From: Brachynemurus nebulosus
Taxonomy: Eukaryota > Arthropoda > Insecta > Neuroptera > Myrmeleontidae
DNA length: 64,000 bases
Direction of reading: 5' to 3'
Assembly (NCBI GenBank): GCA_035578155.1
Contig: JAPWDM010000008.1
Span: 23,832,598-23,896,597 of the forward strand
Below are positions 1-40,665 of this stretch, piece by piece (position 1 is the first letter of the stretch; each line of letters starts with the position of its first letter). The notes below the pieces were generated by a model that ran no database searches, was not told the origin of the DNA, and worked only from the letters and a program-made list of their open reading frames with translations. The position numbers and the translations under genes were made by a program.

Positions 1-71
1 TAATTTAAGAGGGTGACTCACCCCCTCTCCAATGTTGCTTAAACTCAGTTTTGAATTCGAGAATTTCATTT

Positions 72-756
72 TAGTCCAACTTCAGAACCATTTATTTTGA
101 CATTATTTTACCCACTATCAGTGTGTTAATAGCAAAAATTAGTGTATATAAACTAGTATGTAATTTAAGAGGGTGACTCACCCCCTCTCCAATGTTGCTC
201 AAACTCAATTTTGAATTCGAGAATTTCATTTCTACGTTATTTTAATTGTCTTAAGCTATTTTCCATGAAGAAGAACTTCTTGAAATACCCAAATAGTATG
301 ATTATTCGACATAGTCACCCTCTAGTTAACTACCCCTAGACTTAATATTAGGATATTGAGCAAAAACAGGTCAATTAGATTTTTTGACGTAGATTTCAAA
401 TCTGTAAACAAAATTTTTATATTGTTTATTTTTCACCCCCTTTTTGCAAAATTAACCCCCAAATTTTAACCCCCAACTACCCCTGTTGATGTAATATGAA
501 CAAATTGCATATCAATAGATAGCTCTTTAAGAAAGAGTAATATCGTCAATTTAAACTTTTACTCTATCTCTTACTGTTTTCGAGATATTTGAAAAATTAA
601 ATTTTTACCCCAATTTTTGGAGGGCGATTTCACCCCTTCAAACCGTTTTTCCGCAGATAAAAAAAAATATGTGTCCCTTAGTTTTTAGTGTTCTACAACA
701 TATTTAAGTTTCATCAAAATCGATAGGTCCGGCCTCGGGACTTTTACTGGTTAGTC
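72..756 (+). repeat. Left arm of long inverted repeat (arm partner 5690-6372)
   Basis: This ~685-bp stretch is the reverse complement of 5690-6372, with outer ends TAGTCCAACTTCAGAACC and GGTTCTGAAGTTGGACTA. Bases 1-71 are a second direct copy of 161-231. The two arms enclose the gene A mucin exon. They may be one foldback element or two opposite insertions of the same family. A diverged relative forms the foldback at 21339-22903, sharing ATATCTCGAAAAC and the phrases around it. Confidence 0.8.
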
Positions 757-1673
757 AAAACGATCAAAATCTCGACAAAGGTCTTACTGACAATGAGTCA
801 GTCTCGCGAGAATGTAGTGCTATTATAAGTTTAAGTTACACTCATGTTACACTTCAACTTTTCAAGTCAGTTAAGGATCGTATATCCTTATTCAATTAAA
901 GTGGCAGATGTGACAGTTCTGATTGCTACAACAACCATTTTCGACTAAAGGTTCCCAGTTTAGAGGAAGTGTGAATCATAACAAAGTGTGTACTTTTGTG
1001 CAGCTACCATAATGTATGGCTACCACGACTACCACCTAGTTAATTATCTACCACGATCAACATACATAGCTACCATCATTGGAACGATGATTGAACGGTA
1101 GTGGTTTGCGCGCTGTCATGCAAAGTTGTTTATAAACAGATGCTGACAGATTATTAATGTCAGTTCGAAAATTACAATTGTTTTTATATGTTGCGATCCT
1201 AGTACGGTGCAGTTATTAAAAAAAACGGCCTAACCTCAACATCCAAAGTAACAGTTTCACTCCAACTCCAGATTATTCCATACAGTCCACATATTGTTTG
1301 GCAAAAAGTTACACCATTTTGAGCGTGGGGTTTTGGGGGGAGGAGGGTAGAAGTAAGCAAATTAACGTTTTTTTTTTAAATATTTCGGAACTATGGGGTT
1401 TAGCGTAAAAAGTGTCATGTACAAAAATAATCTATATTAAATTGCGAACAAAAATGGTCCTGTGCATAATCTTGCTAAAGTGAACAGTTCCAGAGTTACG
1501 GAGGGTGTAAAAGTAGCAATTTTTAGTATTTTTAGCCACTGCTGCACCTATCACCAGGTGTAGCAGTGGCTGAATAAGAAGAAGAATCCGTTCGAGTGGG
1601 GGTGAAAGAAGATTGACGAACACCTGAGACCCATTACAACAGCACGTCCTGCACTTTCCAATGGTACTTTACA
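757..1673. other. Non-coding stretch, nothing recognised
   Basis: AT-rich sequence upstream of the gene A mucin exon with several TACCACGACTACCA-like short repeats near 1010-1075. No exon resembling the gene B CAP exons was found here. Confidence 0.5.
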
Positions 1674-2203
1674 TTTTTAATTTACATGTGGTTTTTGGTC
1701 ATACTATACCAAGGAAATCGAGTGCTTAAAGTTTCAGTTTAGCTGAACGATAAGTGAACATATCAATACTGCGTGTGTTGAAATGCAAACAGAAGTTTGT
1801 CATACGTAGTAATGTCTCACAAGCACTCGATAATATCTGAAATTAAAATTGTAACTGTTTCTCGAATCAGAGAGAGTAGTAATACACATAGGTGATTGAC
1901 TGGGTGTCCGGCTCGGACGCCTGCCGAGCATAGAATCGTTGGTGTAGTGGTTAGCACGCCTGGCTAGTTACCAGGAGATCCTGGGTTCGATTCCCGGTCG
2001 ATCCGGATAATTTTTTCAGTCACTTTGTGATTTTTAATTTACATGTGGTTTTTGGTCATACTATACCAAGGAAATCGAGTGCTTAAAGTTTCAGTTTAGC
2101 TGAACGATAAGTGAACATATCAATACTGCGTGTGTTGAAATGCAAACAAAAGTTTGTCATACGTAGTAATGTCTCACAAGCACTCGATAATATCTGAAAT
2201 TAG
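1674..2203 (+). repeat. Pair of 173-bp direct repeats flanking the tRNA-like module
   Basis: 1674-1846 and 2031-2203 are almost identical (offset 357 bp). They enclose 184 bp with the tRNA-like sequence. The second copy ends about 50 bp before the gene A mucin exon begins. I see no TG...CA ends, primer-binding site or polypurine tract that would make these terminal repeats of a miniature LTR element. A local duplication is the simpler reading. Confidence 0.7.
1933..2005 (+). tRNA. tRNA-like cloverleaf (Thr-AGT anticodon), probably a pseudogene or SINE head
   Basis: The stretch folds as a 73-nt cloverleaf: D stem GTG/CAC, a perfect 5-bp anticodon stem CCTGG/CCAGG around loop CTAGTTA (anticodon AGT), and T arm CTGGG-TTCGATT-CCCGG. 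Both pol III promoter boxes are present (GGTGTAGTGGTTAGC and GGTTCGATTCC). Two of seven acceptor-stem pairs are mismatched, and base 37 is T where a purine is usual, so a working tRNA is doubtful. It sits between two 173-bp direct repeats. Confidence 0.5.
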
Positions 2204-2258
2204 AAGCATATATTTGTTAAGAAAAATTTTGTGAAGAGGATAAAATACGCATCCTAAG

Positions 2259-9026
<6,768 letters not shown>

Positions 9027-9581
9027 ACTATAAGACTTTTTGATTAAAATTGTATAATTATATTTATTCTGTGGAAGCAATAAATTATATGTAACTTAAA
9101 TAGGTAGATTGCTTTCTTCCTAACCAAACATTATTTTTCAGAAAATACAATTTTTACAACTTAAAATGGAAACTGAATTACTATGAAAAAAATTATGAAA
9201 ACTTATTGACCATACCTTTAAATGTTTCATATCGATTGGATTATTCGTTACAGGGAAACAAATTTTCCAGTATTCTTTTCTGGCATTTTAAAGTAATGTT
9301 AACGCCTTTAACATGTAGGGATATGAAGTTTAGGTATATGTGATTAGAAGAAACCTTGTTGAAAAAAATCAATTCTTGAAATAAATGAATTATTAACCTG
9401 AATTAACCTGAAATCTAGTAAAGTTGGTAACGTCGTATTAAGGCTGATAGGTATTGCAAAATTTTACACATTTCTAGATAAGTACTTTGTTTTGGAAAAA
9501 AATTCTACATTGTATTTAAATCCCGTACGTTACGTAAGAGAAAAAAATGTTTAAGTCGTCCCTTATTTTCGGACAAACATA
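9027..9581. other. Intergenic, gene A 3' flank
   Basis: AT-rich sequence after the gene A stop. Possible polyadenylation signals (AATAAA) occur near 9079. Nothing else recognised. Confidence 0.5.
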
Positions 9582-9964
9582 GGGAGCATTCGAAACGCAC
9601 CAAGCCAAAGTGTCTTGATCTTACTTTTAAGAACATTACACTTGTTTTGAAGTGCTTTTGTCTTACTTTTGAGATATTTGTATATTCCTGTCTCACTTTC
9701 CATGTTCTTGAAAGAAGGGTGAAGGTATGTATACGATGTGATACGATGTATACCGAACGCTATTACTTGATTACATATAAACTATGTATGCTAGAATCAT
9801 CATATCACATCGTATACATACCTTCACCCTTCTCTCAAGAACATGGAAAGTGAGGCAGGAATATACAAATATCTCCAAAGTAAGACAGAAACACTTCAAA
9901 ACAAGTGTAATGTTCTTAAAAGTAAGATCAAGACACTTTGGCTAGGTGCGTTTCGAATGCTCCC
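9582..9964. mobile_element. Hairpin MITE (383 bp)
   Basis: Near-perfect inverted repeat with ends GGGAGCATTCGAAACGCACC and GGTGCGTTTCGAATGCTCCC. It has long arms and a short loop around 9765. Its inner part (TTGTATATTCCTGTCTCA, CCATGTTCTTGA) is shared with the hairpin at 12969-13363, although the outer arms differ. Confidence 0.85.
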
Positions 9965-12055
9965 ATTGATTGCTCTTCTCAATATCCTACTGAATTCATA
10001 ATGTTATTTTTTTATTTTATAGTTATATTCAGTGCTTAATTTCAACCAGAACACAGTGGAACTGCGTTCAGCACCTCCCACAGGTTTTTTTTTATTCAAT
10101 ATGTTTGATGAATAGTATTTTGTAAAAAATGATTCCTCATTGTAAGTTTTATCACACGTTTTCAAAAATCGGAGCTTGTGATTTTTAGAGAGGTGTCATA
10201 TAATTGAAAAGTGTCCATAATGTGTGGGTATGCGTGCTGGCATCTAAAATTTTAGAAATTAAGCATTGGATACCTATATTTAATTTCTTTTGAAAAAGGG
10301 AGTAAATGTATTTATTTTTTCCATGGCGTATTTATTGCAAACATTTAAATTTTATTTTGATTATATCTAATAGTGAAAAAGTAAACTTACTTGCGCCAAT
10401 TCACGTTTTCTTGAAATTTGAGCAAAACAGTGATGACCACATTGCTAGAGAGTTCAGGATCACATAAAGTTCAGGATCTCAAACCTATAAAATTTATATT
10501 TATTGTTAATTTATTTTTTTAAGCACATTTTTATTAAGGGTTTTTTAAAGTTAGAATTTAAAAAAAGGCATGAGAAACTTTGAGATCAAACTGAAACCCA
10601 TATTTGATACATTATCAACAAGATAGATATTTATTCATATAAAAAGATTTCCTGGCCTTTTTCAAATTCCTTTGAAAAACACCCCTCTGATGCACTGCCG
10701 TGTCAAACGAATGTCATGTATCTTTAGATACAGCACTTTCGCGTAACAACGTTTAAAGGATTCTACTCAATCCCTAGTATATATATTGACAATAAAATTA
10801 ATTAATTTGTTAATAATAATATAATAATTTATTAATCTATTGTATTTTTAAATTTTTATTTTGATTGTATCACATTCCTCATTTCTTATATTTTCAAATA
10901 GTATATTTATACGTTATTAAATCAATACTGCAACATTGAATCAATAACGCATAATAAAAATAAATTATCTTAGATATTTAATAATATTTGAGCGAATTAA
11001 GATAATACGATATTTTATTCAAATCAAGTTTTCTCAAAACTATCATTTCTGAGATAGAGTGAGATTAGTGTGACACGGCAGTGCAGCAAAAAAAAATTTT
11101 GTTTAAGGTGGTTGGTCGACAAAACGATTTTTGCAAAGGATTTTAACGAAATTTCTCTAGATATTTATTTAATTCAATACCAATAACACGAGCCCTTACC
11201 GAAAAAAAAATTGACCGCCCCAATTTTGGGAAAAAATGTTTCAAAGTTTTGTACCTTTAACACGGGGTTTTATGGGAAAACTCTATTGTTTTTAATAAAA
11301 TGACAACGTTTTTACAACGCTTTTTCAACAATGTTTTTATATTGCTACAACATAAGCGCGCGGAAATTAAAAAAAAAACAAGTGGTATACAAATATAATC
11401 ACTGAAGAATATTAATACATTATTTAATTTTTGATAAAAGAAAATTCTTTTTCTGAGATATACTTTTGTACATGACTATCTCAGAGCAACTACGTTAAAT
11501 CAAATTTGAATGCCTTATTAGTTAATTTATTGTTGTATCTCGTATCTTACATTCTTACCTGTGTTCTAGCATATTATTCGTTAATAGATAACAATGCAGC
11601 TATTTGCCAAATACAGCACGTGCACTTTGAATCGTGAAATTTTTCTTAAACAATTTCAGATTCCGCATTTAGAGGTGCATATTTTTGTTCTAAATTTAGA
11701 ATTTGATCTTTTTTGAATACGTATTAGTTTTACTTGTCCTTATTTTATCAAATTTTACATATTCTTTTGTCATGAAATTCTCTTAGCGCAACTTAAGTTG
11801 CCTCATCATAAATAGTTTTCGCAGACTCGCAGTACCCAGTTTGTAATAAATAGGTGGTTTATGTTACATACCATAACGTTTTTTTTTTATTTCGAGATTC
11901 GCATTAGATTATAAAATTCCCTTTTTGCATCGTAAAAATCTTTAGAGTTTAAATTACAATAACCAAATTCCGGATAGGGCATATATTGTATACCGTGTAT
12001 TATATTTCAACAATGAAAAAGAGTAGCAACAAAATAGACGCAAATGTTTTCGTAT
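9965..12055. other. Intergenic between genes A and B
   Basis: AT-rich, with no open frame of note and no exon matching the CAP-mucin genes. Nothing recognised apart from short low-complexity runs. Any promoter or 5' untranslated exon of gene B should lie toward its right end. Confidence 0.5.
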
Positions 12056-12352
12056 TTTTTTGTATTATCAGTTTTTATCCGTTTTTCTTGGTATCAAATG
12101 TCAATTGTTTGTAATTTTATTGTTTTACTTTGATATTTTTTATTGTAAGTTACTAAGGAACTGACAATTATTTTCAGAAAAAGGTTAAACTCAAACTGAA
12201 TTAAGATATCACAGCCTTCTTTAAGAACAAATATCAGTTTCTTAGTAACTTAAACATAATGATTAAAATCATATTAAATCCAAAATAACAATAAAATACC
12301 AAACAATTGACATTTGATACCGCGAAAAAGAAATAACGGTGATAACAATAAA
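12056..12352. repeat. Hairpin repeat abutting the gene B start codon
   Basis: The left arm (TTTTTATCCGTTTTTCTTGG and TATCAAATGTCAATTGTTTG, about 12065-12112) is mirrored by CAAACAATTGACATTTGATA and the run after it (12301-12350). Inner parts TAAGTTACTAAG and CTTAGTAACTTA (12147-12250) also pair. The right arm stops within a few bases of the ATG at 12356. Confidence 0.7.
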
Positions 12353-12355
12353 AAT

Positions 12356-34456
<22,101 letters not shown>

Positions 34457-34597
34457 TTATAAATTTAACTGTATAACTATAAGAATTATAATTAAATACC
34501 TATAGTAAATTATATTTGCCTTATCTTTCATATTAAAAAGGAGAAACATTTTTTCTTACAAACGTTGCATCATTGGATCAAGAACGCCTAAATATAT

Positions 34598-34942
34598 TAT
34601 GGGTCATACACAATCAATGAAATAAGGAATAAGAAATAAGAAATAAGGAATAAAAAGTATGCCATCTAGTGACGTTGAATGGAACTTTAACGTAACTGTG
34701 CATAGGTATATGTATTTAAGTATATTTATACATCAAAATTCATGAAAAAATAACGTTCGTGATGACTTTTTTTGTCACTAAAGTGAAAAATATCACGAAT
34801 TTTGACGTACAAAAGTACCTACATATTTATATCTATGAGCAGTTACGTTAAAGTTCCATTCAACGTCACTAGATGGCATACTTCTTATTCCATATTTCTT
34901 ATTTCTTATTCCTTATTTCATTGATTGTGTAGACACCCTTAC
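34598..34942. mobile_element. Hairpin MITE, family of 39166-39537, copy 1
   Basis: Inverted ends (TACACAATCAATGAAATAAG and its complement) enclose arms with GCCATCTAGTGACGTTGAAT. Simple-sequence GGAATAAGAAATAA blocks sit next to the ends. It lies between gene B and Pam16. Confidence 0.82.
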
Positions 34943-34991
34943 TTGGAAAGACTGAGGTTTAGTGAAATCCTTTAAACATAGTAGTGTTACG

Positions 34992-35149
34992 CAGGGTCGG
35001 ATCTACCCTAAGTAGCGCTCGCGGCACCGTGAAAAATTTCGTCCCTGTTTTTCCCTAAAATAAGAAAGAAATAAAAAATCAACATTTTAGTACCCCCAAA
35101 TTCTGGAGCCTGGGGCACGTACCCCGCTACCCTCCTAGATCTCGCCCTG
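34992..35149. mobile_element. Short hAT-type MITE with 8-bp target duplication
   Basis: 158 bp with ends CAGGGTCGGATCTAC and TAGATCTCGCCCTG, flanked by the perfect duplication GTGTTACG (34984-34991 and 35150-35157). No coding content. Confidence 0.88.
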
Positions 35150-35436
35150 GTGTTACGCATAATTACTGTATTTAAAGATACCTGAAACTGGCCGCACACG
35201 GCAGATAGTCAATCACGAGTGTGGCTGACTGGGCCAATTGCATGAATATTGCATCATTTAACATCACATTTCATACATACAAAATACAACACACTGTCCT
35301 GCGGTTCTATTCTATTTGTGACTTTATTTTCCATAATAAGCGTAGTAGGCTATTTATTCAAAATTATTGTTATATTCTACATATTTATTACCAAAATTAT
35401 TTTGATTGTTGAACGATCTTTATATTATAAAATGTA

Positions 35437-37007
35437 ATGAAAGCATTTCTGCAATCGGTGTTTCGAATCACATATATTACGAGTCAAATAGTTGGTAAAT
35501 CGTTTATTAGAGCGCTAAAAGAAGAAATAAGATTATCGCAAGACGCTGCCAGGTAAAGATTTTTTTTTAACAGACAATTAACATATTGTCAAATAGTCAT
35601 TTATTCCGAAAAAAAATTGATAGACTGAGAGGCTACGATAGAAAATCCTAACAAGATAGCCATACATTTTGTAAAACACAATTATTTTGGACAATTTGCT
35701 ATTTGCTTAGTCCCTGACTCCATGTCTATTTACAATAAATACGAAAAATACATACATGTTTGTAAATTGTGTGAACTTTATGGAAATTTATTTATGTACT
35801 AACGTAAAAGCCCCCATTATGGAACGGTATCTAATACTGGAACAGTTTTGACATTTACATATTAATGAAGTTATTTCAGAAGGAAACGTCTGATAACAAA
35901 AATTATCATTAATAGAATGATTGTTTTTCAATTTAAATTCACCTCGCAGTTAATGTTTCCTTACTTAATTAAATAAATAAATATGTAAATGTCAAAACTG
36001 TTCCAGTATTAGATACCGTTCCATAATGGGAGCTTTTACGTTAGATTTATCTTTCGTTATTAAATTAAATCATTAACTGACACAAAAAATGCTTTCTATC
36101 AAGGATACCTATAATTCATCACAAACTTTATAACACTTGTATCGGCTGTAACTAAAATTATGTTTAAATTAAGGCAGCCAACTGTCCCGGATTCTGCGGG
36201 ATAGTTCTGAAAAAGCAACAACTGTTCCGCATTGAAATTTTTGTTCAAATAGTCCCGGAACGGGTCTAATGCGTCTCGAAATCCTCGCATTTAGTAGATT
36301 GGAAATAATAAAAAAAAAAAATACTTATTTAAAAGCGAATTAATTATTTTCATTATAAATAAACAAAAATGTTATCAAAAGTAGCCTTTTTCACTTAAAT
36401 ACTCAATACAGCCACCCAATACTATTAGCGACGCAAAGATTACGCAAGCATTCCTAGTTTTTTAAATTAGAAGCTATATCAAGTAAAAAAATTTTTATAT
36501 ACGTTTAATTGTTAATAGAAATATGTATTATACAAATTTTGTGCGGATTACTAATTTTAAAATCACCAATTAAACGTATACGTACGTATATTTTTACTTA
36601 ATGTCAGTTTTAATTTTACCGCTAGAGACGCGAGTGAGAATCTTTGCGTTGCCAATACTATCCAATTCATGTTTGCATATGTGATGTAATTATATTATGC
36701 GACTTTTTTTGTATCCATCATACGAATAGTCCCAGTCTATGATCTTAATTTATCAGTTTTACAAAATTGTAGGATACGAGCAAATATAAAAAAATCGGAA
36801 TGTCGTACCAAAGAGATGAGTTTACAAGAAGCACAACTGATTTTAAATGTAAATAAATTGGATAAAGATGAAATAGAACATAAGTGGAAAAAATTATACG
36901 AAGCCAATCAGAAATCTGGATCATTTTACATACTATCGAAAGTAGTACGCGCCAAAGAACGTTTAGATAAAGAAATGAATTATAATAATATACAAAAATG
37001 TAAATGA
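35437..37007 (+). CDS. Pam16: Mitochondrial import motor subunit Pam16/Tim16 (Magmas)
   Basis: Two exons, 35437-35552 and 36773-37007, join in phase 2 to give 116 residues. Residues 1-39 form the hydrophobic N-terminal segment ([20 protein letters not shown]) that anchors the protein at the inner-membrane translocase. The degenerate J-like domain follows, with [20 protein letters not shown] and the family signature [20 protein letters not shown]. As in all Pam16 proteins there is no HPD motif; DKDE stands in its place. Known role: it pairs with Pam18/Tim14 at TIM23 and controls mtHsp70 ATPase during matrix import. Length is close to the usual 115-125 residues. The 1.2-kb intron carries two hairpin MITEs (35800-36043, 36424-36658). 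A polyadenylation signal AATAAA lies at 37018. Confidence 0.93.
35800..36043. mobile_element. Hairpin MITE in Pam16 intron
   Basis: 244 bp with long near-perfect arms beginning TAACGTAAAAGC and ending GCTTTTACGTTA. Inner arm sequence GGAACGGTATCTAATACTGG is mirrored on the other side. Confidence 0.85.
36424..36658. mobile_element. Short MITE in Pam16 intron
   Basis: Ends ATTAGCGACGCAAAGATT and AATCTTTGCGTTGCCAAT are imperfect inverted copies. The interior AATTAAACGTATACGTACG and TTTTACCGCTAGAG parts recur in the Sec13 intron around 41870-42170. Confidence 0.6.
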
Positions 37008-37023
37008 AAAAATATAAAATAAA

Positions 37024-37804
37024 ATAAGTATATGCAACCTATAAAATATTTTATTTATTAGACTTTTTTCGTGTGTTAATTTTTTAGCGGACTTGTAAGT
37101 GTGCTATTCAACTTACGAATAATGTTTTCATCTACCCCCCAACGTACATGTACCACAAGTTAAGAACCACTAAAATCATTGTGTTATGCGGGATGCTGCA
37201 ATACGCATTTTTTTTAAATATATACCAATAACTGGAATAATTTATGATAAAATAATTCATCTTTTCTTTTAAACGTTTATTGTTATAATTAGTGTATGTA
37301 ATGTATGTACACATACCATGTCTAAATAGGTGATATTAACTAAACTTGAGCTGACGTCATTAAATAAATGCAAGAAATTAATTAAAATCGGACGAACCAA
37401 AATTGTCCGTCTCTTTTCCATTTTTTTATTTTTATATTAGTCACTATAATTACGTCTAATTTTGTTTCATTTGTTAATGACGGGAAGTCAGACCAACTTT
37501 AGATAATTTCACCTATACTAACATTCACATGCAAATTCAAAATCAAATTGTTTTTACACACAAAAAAAGAAAAATACAAATGAAAATAAAACATTGGAAA
37601 TAAATTTCTGAAAGTGGAATTTTCATTTAACTATTATTATTTATTTTTATTACTATATTCAGCGTCCGCTCTAGTGTTTACGTCGCCCCGGACAAAAAAA
37701 ATGACGAAAGCACGGCGACCTTTTTTTTTGCTCGTCAGTTGTAAAAATTCCGCCCTCTCTTCCACTCGTTTGTCATGAATTTTACGAAAATGTCGCCATT
37801 AAAA
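37024..37804. other. Intergenic between Pam16 and Sec13, left part
   Basis: AT-rich with scattered hAT-like GC-rich scraps (for example near 37670-37725). Nothing supportable as a gene. Confidence 0.45.
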
Positions 37805-38463
<659 letters not shown>

Positions 38464-38845
38464 TTTGCCGCCCGGATTGCCCCTCCACGAGCGAGCCCTG
38501 CTATATTATTGCTCGCATTCGCCAAAAAATTGTTAGCCTAACGTCAGCTAACGGAGCTTGCGCCGTTACAAACCAGAGGGCTCGCATTCAAAAAATTAAC
38601 ATGCAGATTATTAACTCTTTAAAATTTAAATGATTAACTTCTTCGCTACGAATTTTTAAAAATTTTTAAACGTCAATGAGCATACTTTTGTTCAGCATAC
38701 TGGACAAAGATTTAAACAAGCGTTTATTTTAATTAAAATTTTAATCTTACGTCTTCAAATAAGCGTAATTTAGTAATTTTAAATAATATTAAAAAGTTTT
38801 TAATTATTTCTCAATTAAAAAATAATGTTAACATAACCTAAATTT

Positions 38846-39104
38846 GATGTACAATATACATAGGAAACTCCCATATCGCACGCTCCCATTTAACAATTTC
38901 GTCGCACACAAGATGTGTATAATGGCACTCCTCCGCGTTTTAAAGCAAATATGTTTGAATGTGTTAGTGTCTAAGTAATAGTTTGTAACAATATCATACA
39001 AATATATAAATCAGAATCATTCACGCCCGTGATCTTTAACTTTCTCATTTAGCAATTTGGTCCCAGTGGATTGCGTAATGGGAGTTTCTTATGTATTGTA
39101 CATC
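38846..39104. mobile_element. Short MITE
   Basis: Ends GATGTACAATATACATAGGA and the inverted CTTATGTATTGTACATC flank 259 bp that also share AAACTCCCAT and ATGGGAGTTT. No coding content. Confidence 0.65.
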
Positions 39105-39111
39105 GGTAGCG

Positions 39112-39757
39112 ACGATGTTAAGACGAATTAACTCATTCCTCAATATGGCGGCTCAAAATGCTGTAAGGCTGCATACACAATCAATGAAATAAAGAATTAA
39201 GATTTAAGAAATAAGATTTAAGATTTAAGAAATAAGATTTAAGGAGTATGCCATCTAGTGATGTTGAATGGAACTTTAACGTAACTGGTCATAGATATAA
39301 ATATGTAGGCATTTTTTTACGTTAAAATTCGAGATTTTTTTCACTTAGTGACAAAATAGTCATCACGAACGTTACTTTTTCATGAATTCTGATGTACGAA
39401 AATACCTAAATACATTTACTTATGAATAGTTAAGTTAACAGTTTCATTCAACGTCACTAGATGGCGTACTCCTTAAATCTTAAATCTTATTTCTTAAATC
39501 TTAATTCCTTATTTTGTTGATTGTGTATACAGCCTTATGTGTATATATTCACGGCTTCACAGGTACAGATGCGGCCATCTGTGACAGATTTTCCGAAATA
39601 CGGAATAATTCTAAATAATATTATTTTATCAAGCTAGTTTAGTATAATTTATATTTTGTAAATTCCTAGGGTTCACTTTTTTGATGTTGGGATCTTTGAT
39701 TTTTTTCTTCTTCTATTTTTGTAACCTTATCTATTGTACTTATCAGTGGCAGTAAAA
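39112..39757 (+). repeat. Dispersed repeat, copy 2, split by a MITE
   Basis: Matches 7812-8150 in order, from AAGACGAATTAACTC to the GTACTTATCAGTGGCAG end, but is interrupted by the hairpin at 39166-39537. Confidence 0.65.
39166..39537. mobile_element. Hairpin MITE, family of 34598-34942, copy 2
   Basis: Ends AAGGCTGCATACACAATCAA and TTGATTGTGTATACAGCCTT. The arms share GCCATCTAGTGATGTTGAAT with copy 1. TA flanks both ends, and uninterrupted targets exist at about 7890 and about 42755. Confidence 0.87.
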
Positions 39758-39775
39758 GCCACTGATAAGTACATC

Positions 39776-40423
39776 AGCCAACATAAATTTAAAAAAATGA
39801 GATTTTTTTATTTTTGCTTCGACCAATCGTTTGTGAATTGTTTGTGAATGTTTGTGACGCTATTATTTTCGTTTATGACTAATTAGTTAATTAATTATTT
39901 AATTGTTAATTACGAGTGTGTGAATAGCCAACATTTTTTAAAATTTATTGCAATATTGACTTCCGGGCACTTAATCGATCGAAAATCGTTTATGAATTCC
40001 AAATATACCATTAAAAACATTTGTAACAGCGTATTTTTTTAAAAAAAATAATGAAAAAAATCAATTATTTTTTGTAGTAATGAAGTTTTTATATTGGCCA
40101 GTATGTTTAGTTGCACTCCAATGCCCTCTAGTGTTGTAAATGACAGCAGTATACAGAATTTTTTTTATTATTTTTTTAAAGAATACGCTGTCACAAATAT
40201 TTTTAATGGTATATTTGGAATTCACAAACGATTTTCGATCGATTAAGTGCCCGGAAGTCAATATTGCAATAAATTTTAAAAAATGTTGGCTATTCACACA
40301 CTCGTAATTAACAATTAAATAATTAATTAACTAATTAGTCACAAACGAAAATAATAGCGTCACAAACATTCACAAACGATTGATCGAAGCAAAAATAAAA
40401 AAAACTCATTTGTTGGCTGTTCT
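39776..40423. mobile_element. Hairpin element just upstream of Sec13
   Basis: About 650 bp with arms of about 285 bp: AGCCAACATTTTTTAAAATT, GACTTCCGGGCACTTAATCG and GTTTGTGACGCTATTATTTT all reappear inverted on the right side. The loop of about 80 bp is centred near 40100. It ends about 240 bp before the Sec13 ATG. Confidence 0.88.
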
Positions 40424-40665
40424 ACACTCTCAGAGTCTTCCCTAAGAGTGTAGAGCAGGCATTAGAAAACGTTTTTAGCGGAGTAGGCCTATAGATACTA
40501 CAGATAATATTCAGCATTCATATTCATGTTCAGTTAAACGAAAAATTAAAGTTAAACTGATTTGTGAGGTTAAGAGGCCACGTATAACAGATTGACGTTT
40601 ACAAAATTTTGAATATTTTACATAATAATTTTGAAATTGTTATAAAAACATCAGTAATTTCGAAA

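Noticed and set aside
1933..2005. Functional tRNA-Thr(AGT) gene
   Set aside because: Two acceptor-stem mismatches, T at position 37 and location inside a duplicated repeat make it more likely a tRNA-derived element.
1674..2203. Miniature LTR retrotransposon (TRIM)
   Set aside because: Direct repeats fit in size, but no TG/CA ends, primer-binding site, polypurine tract or short target duplication was seen.
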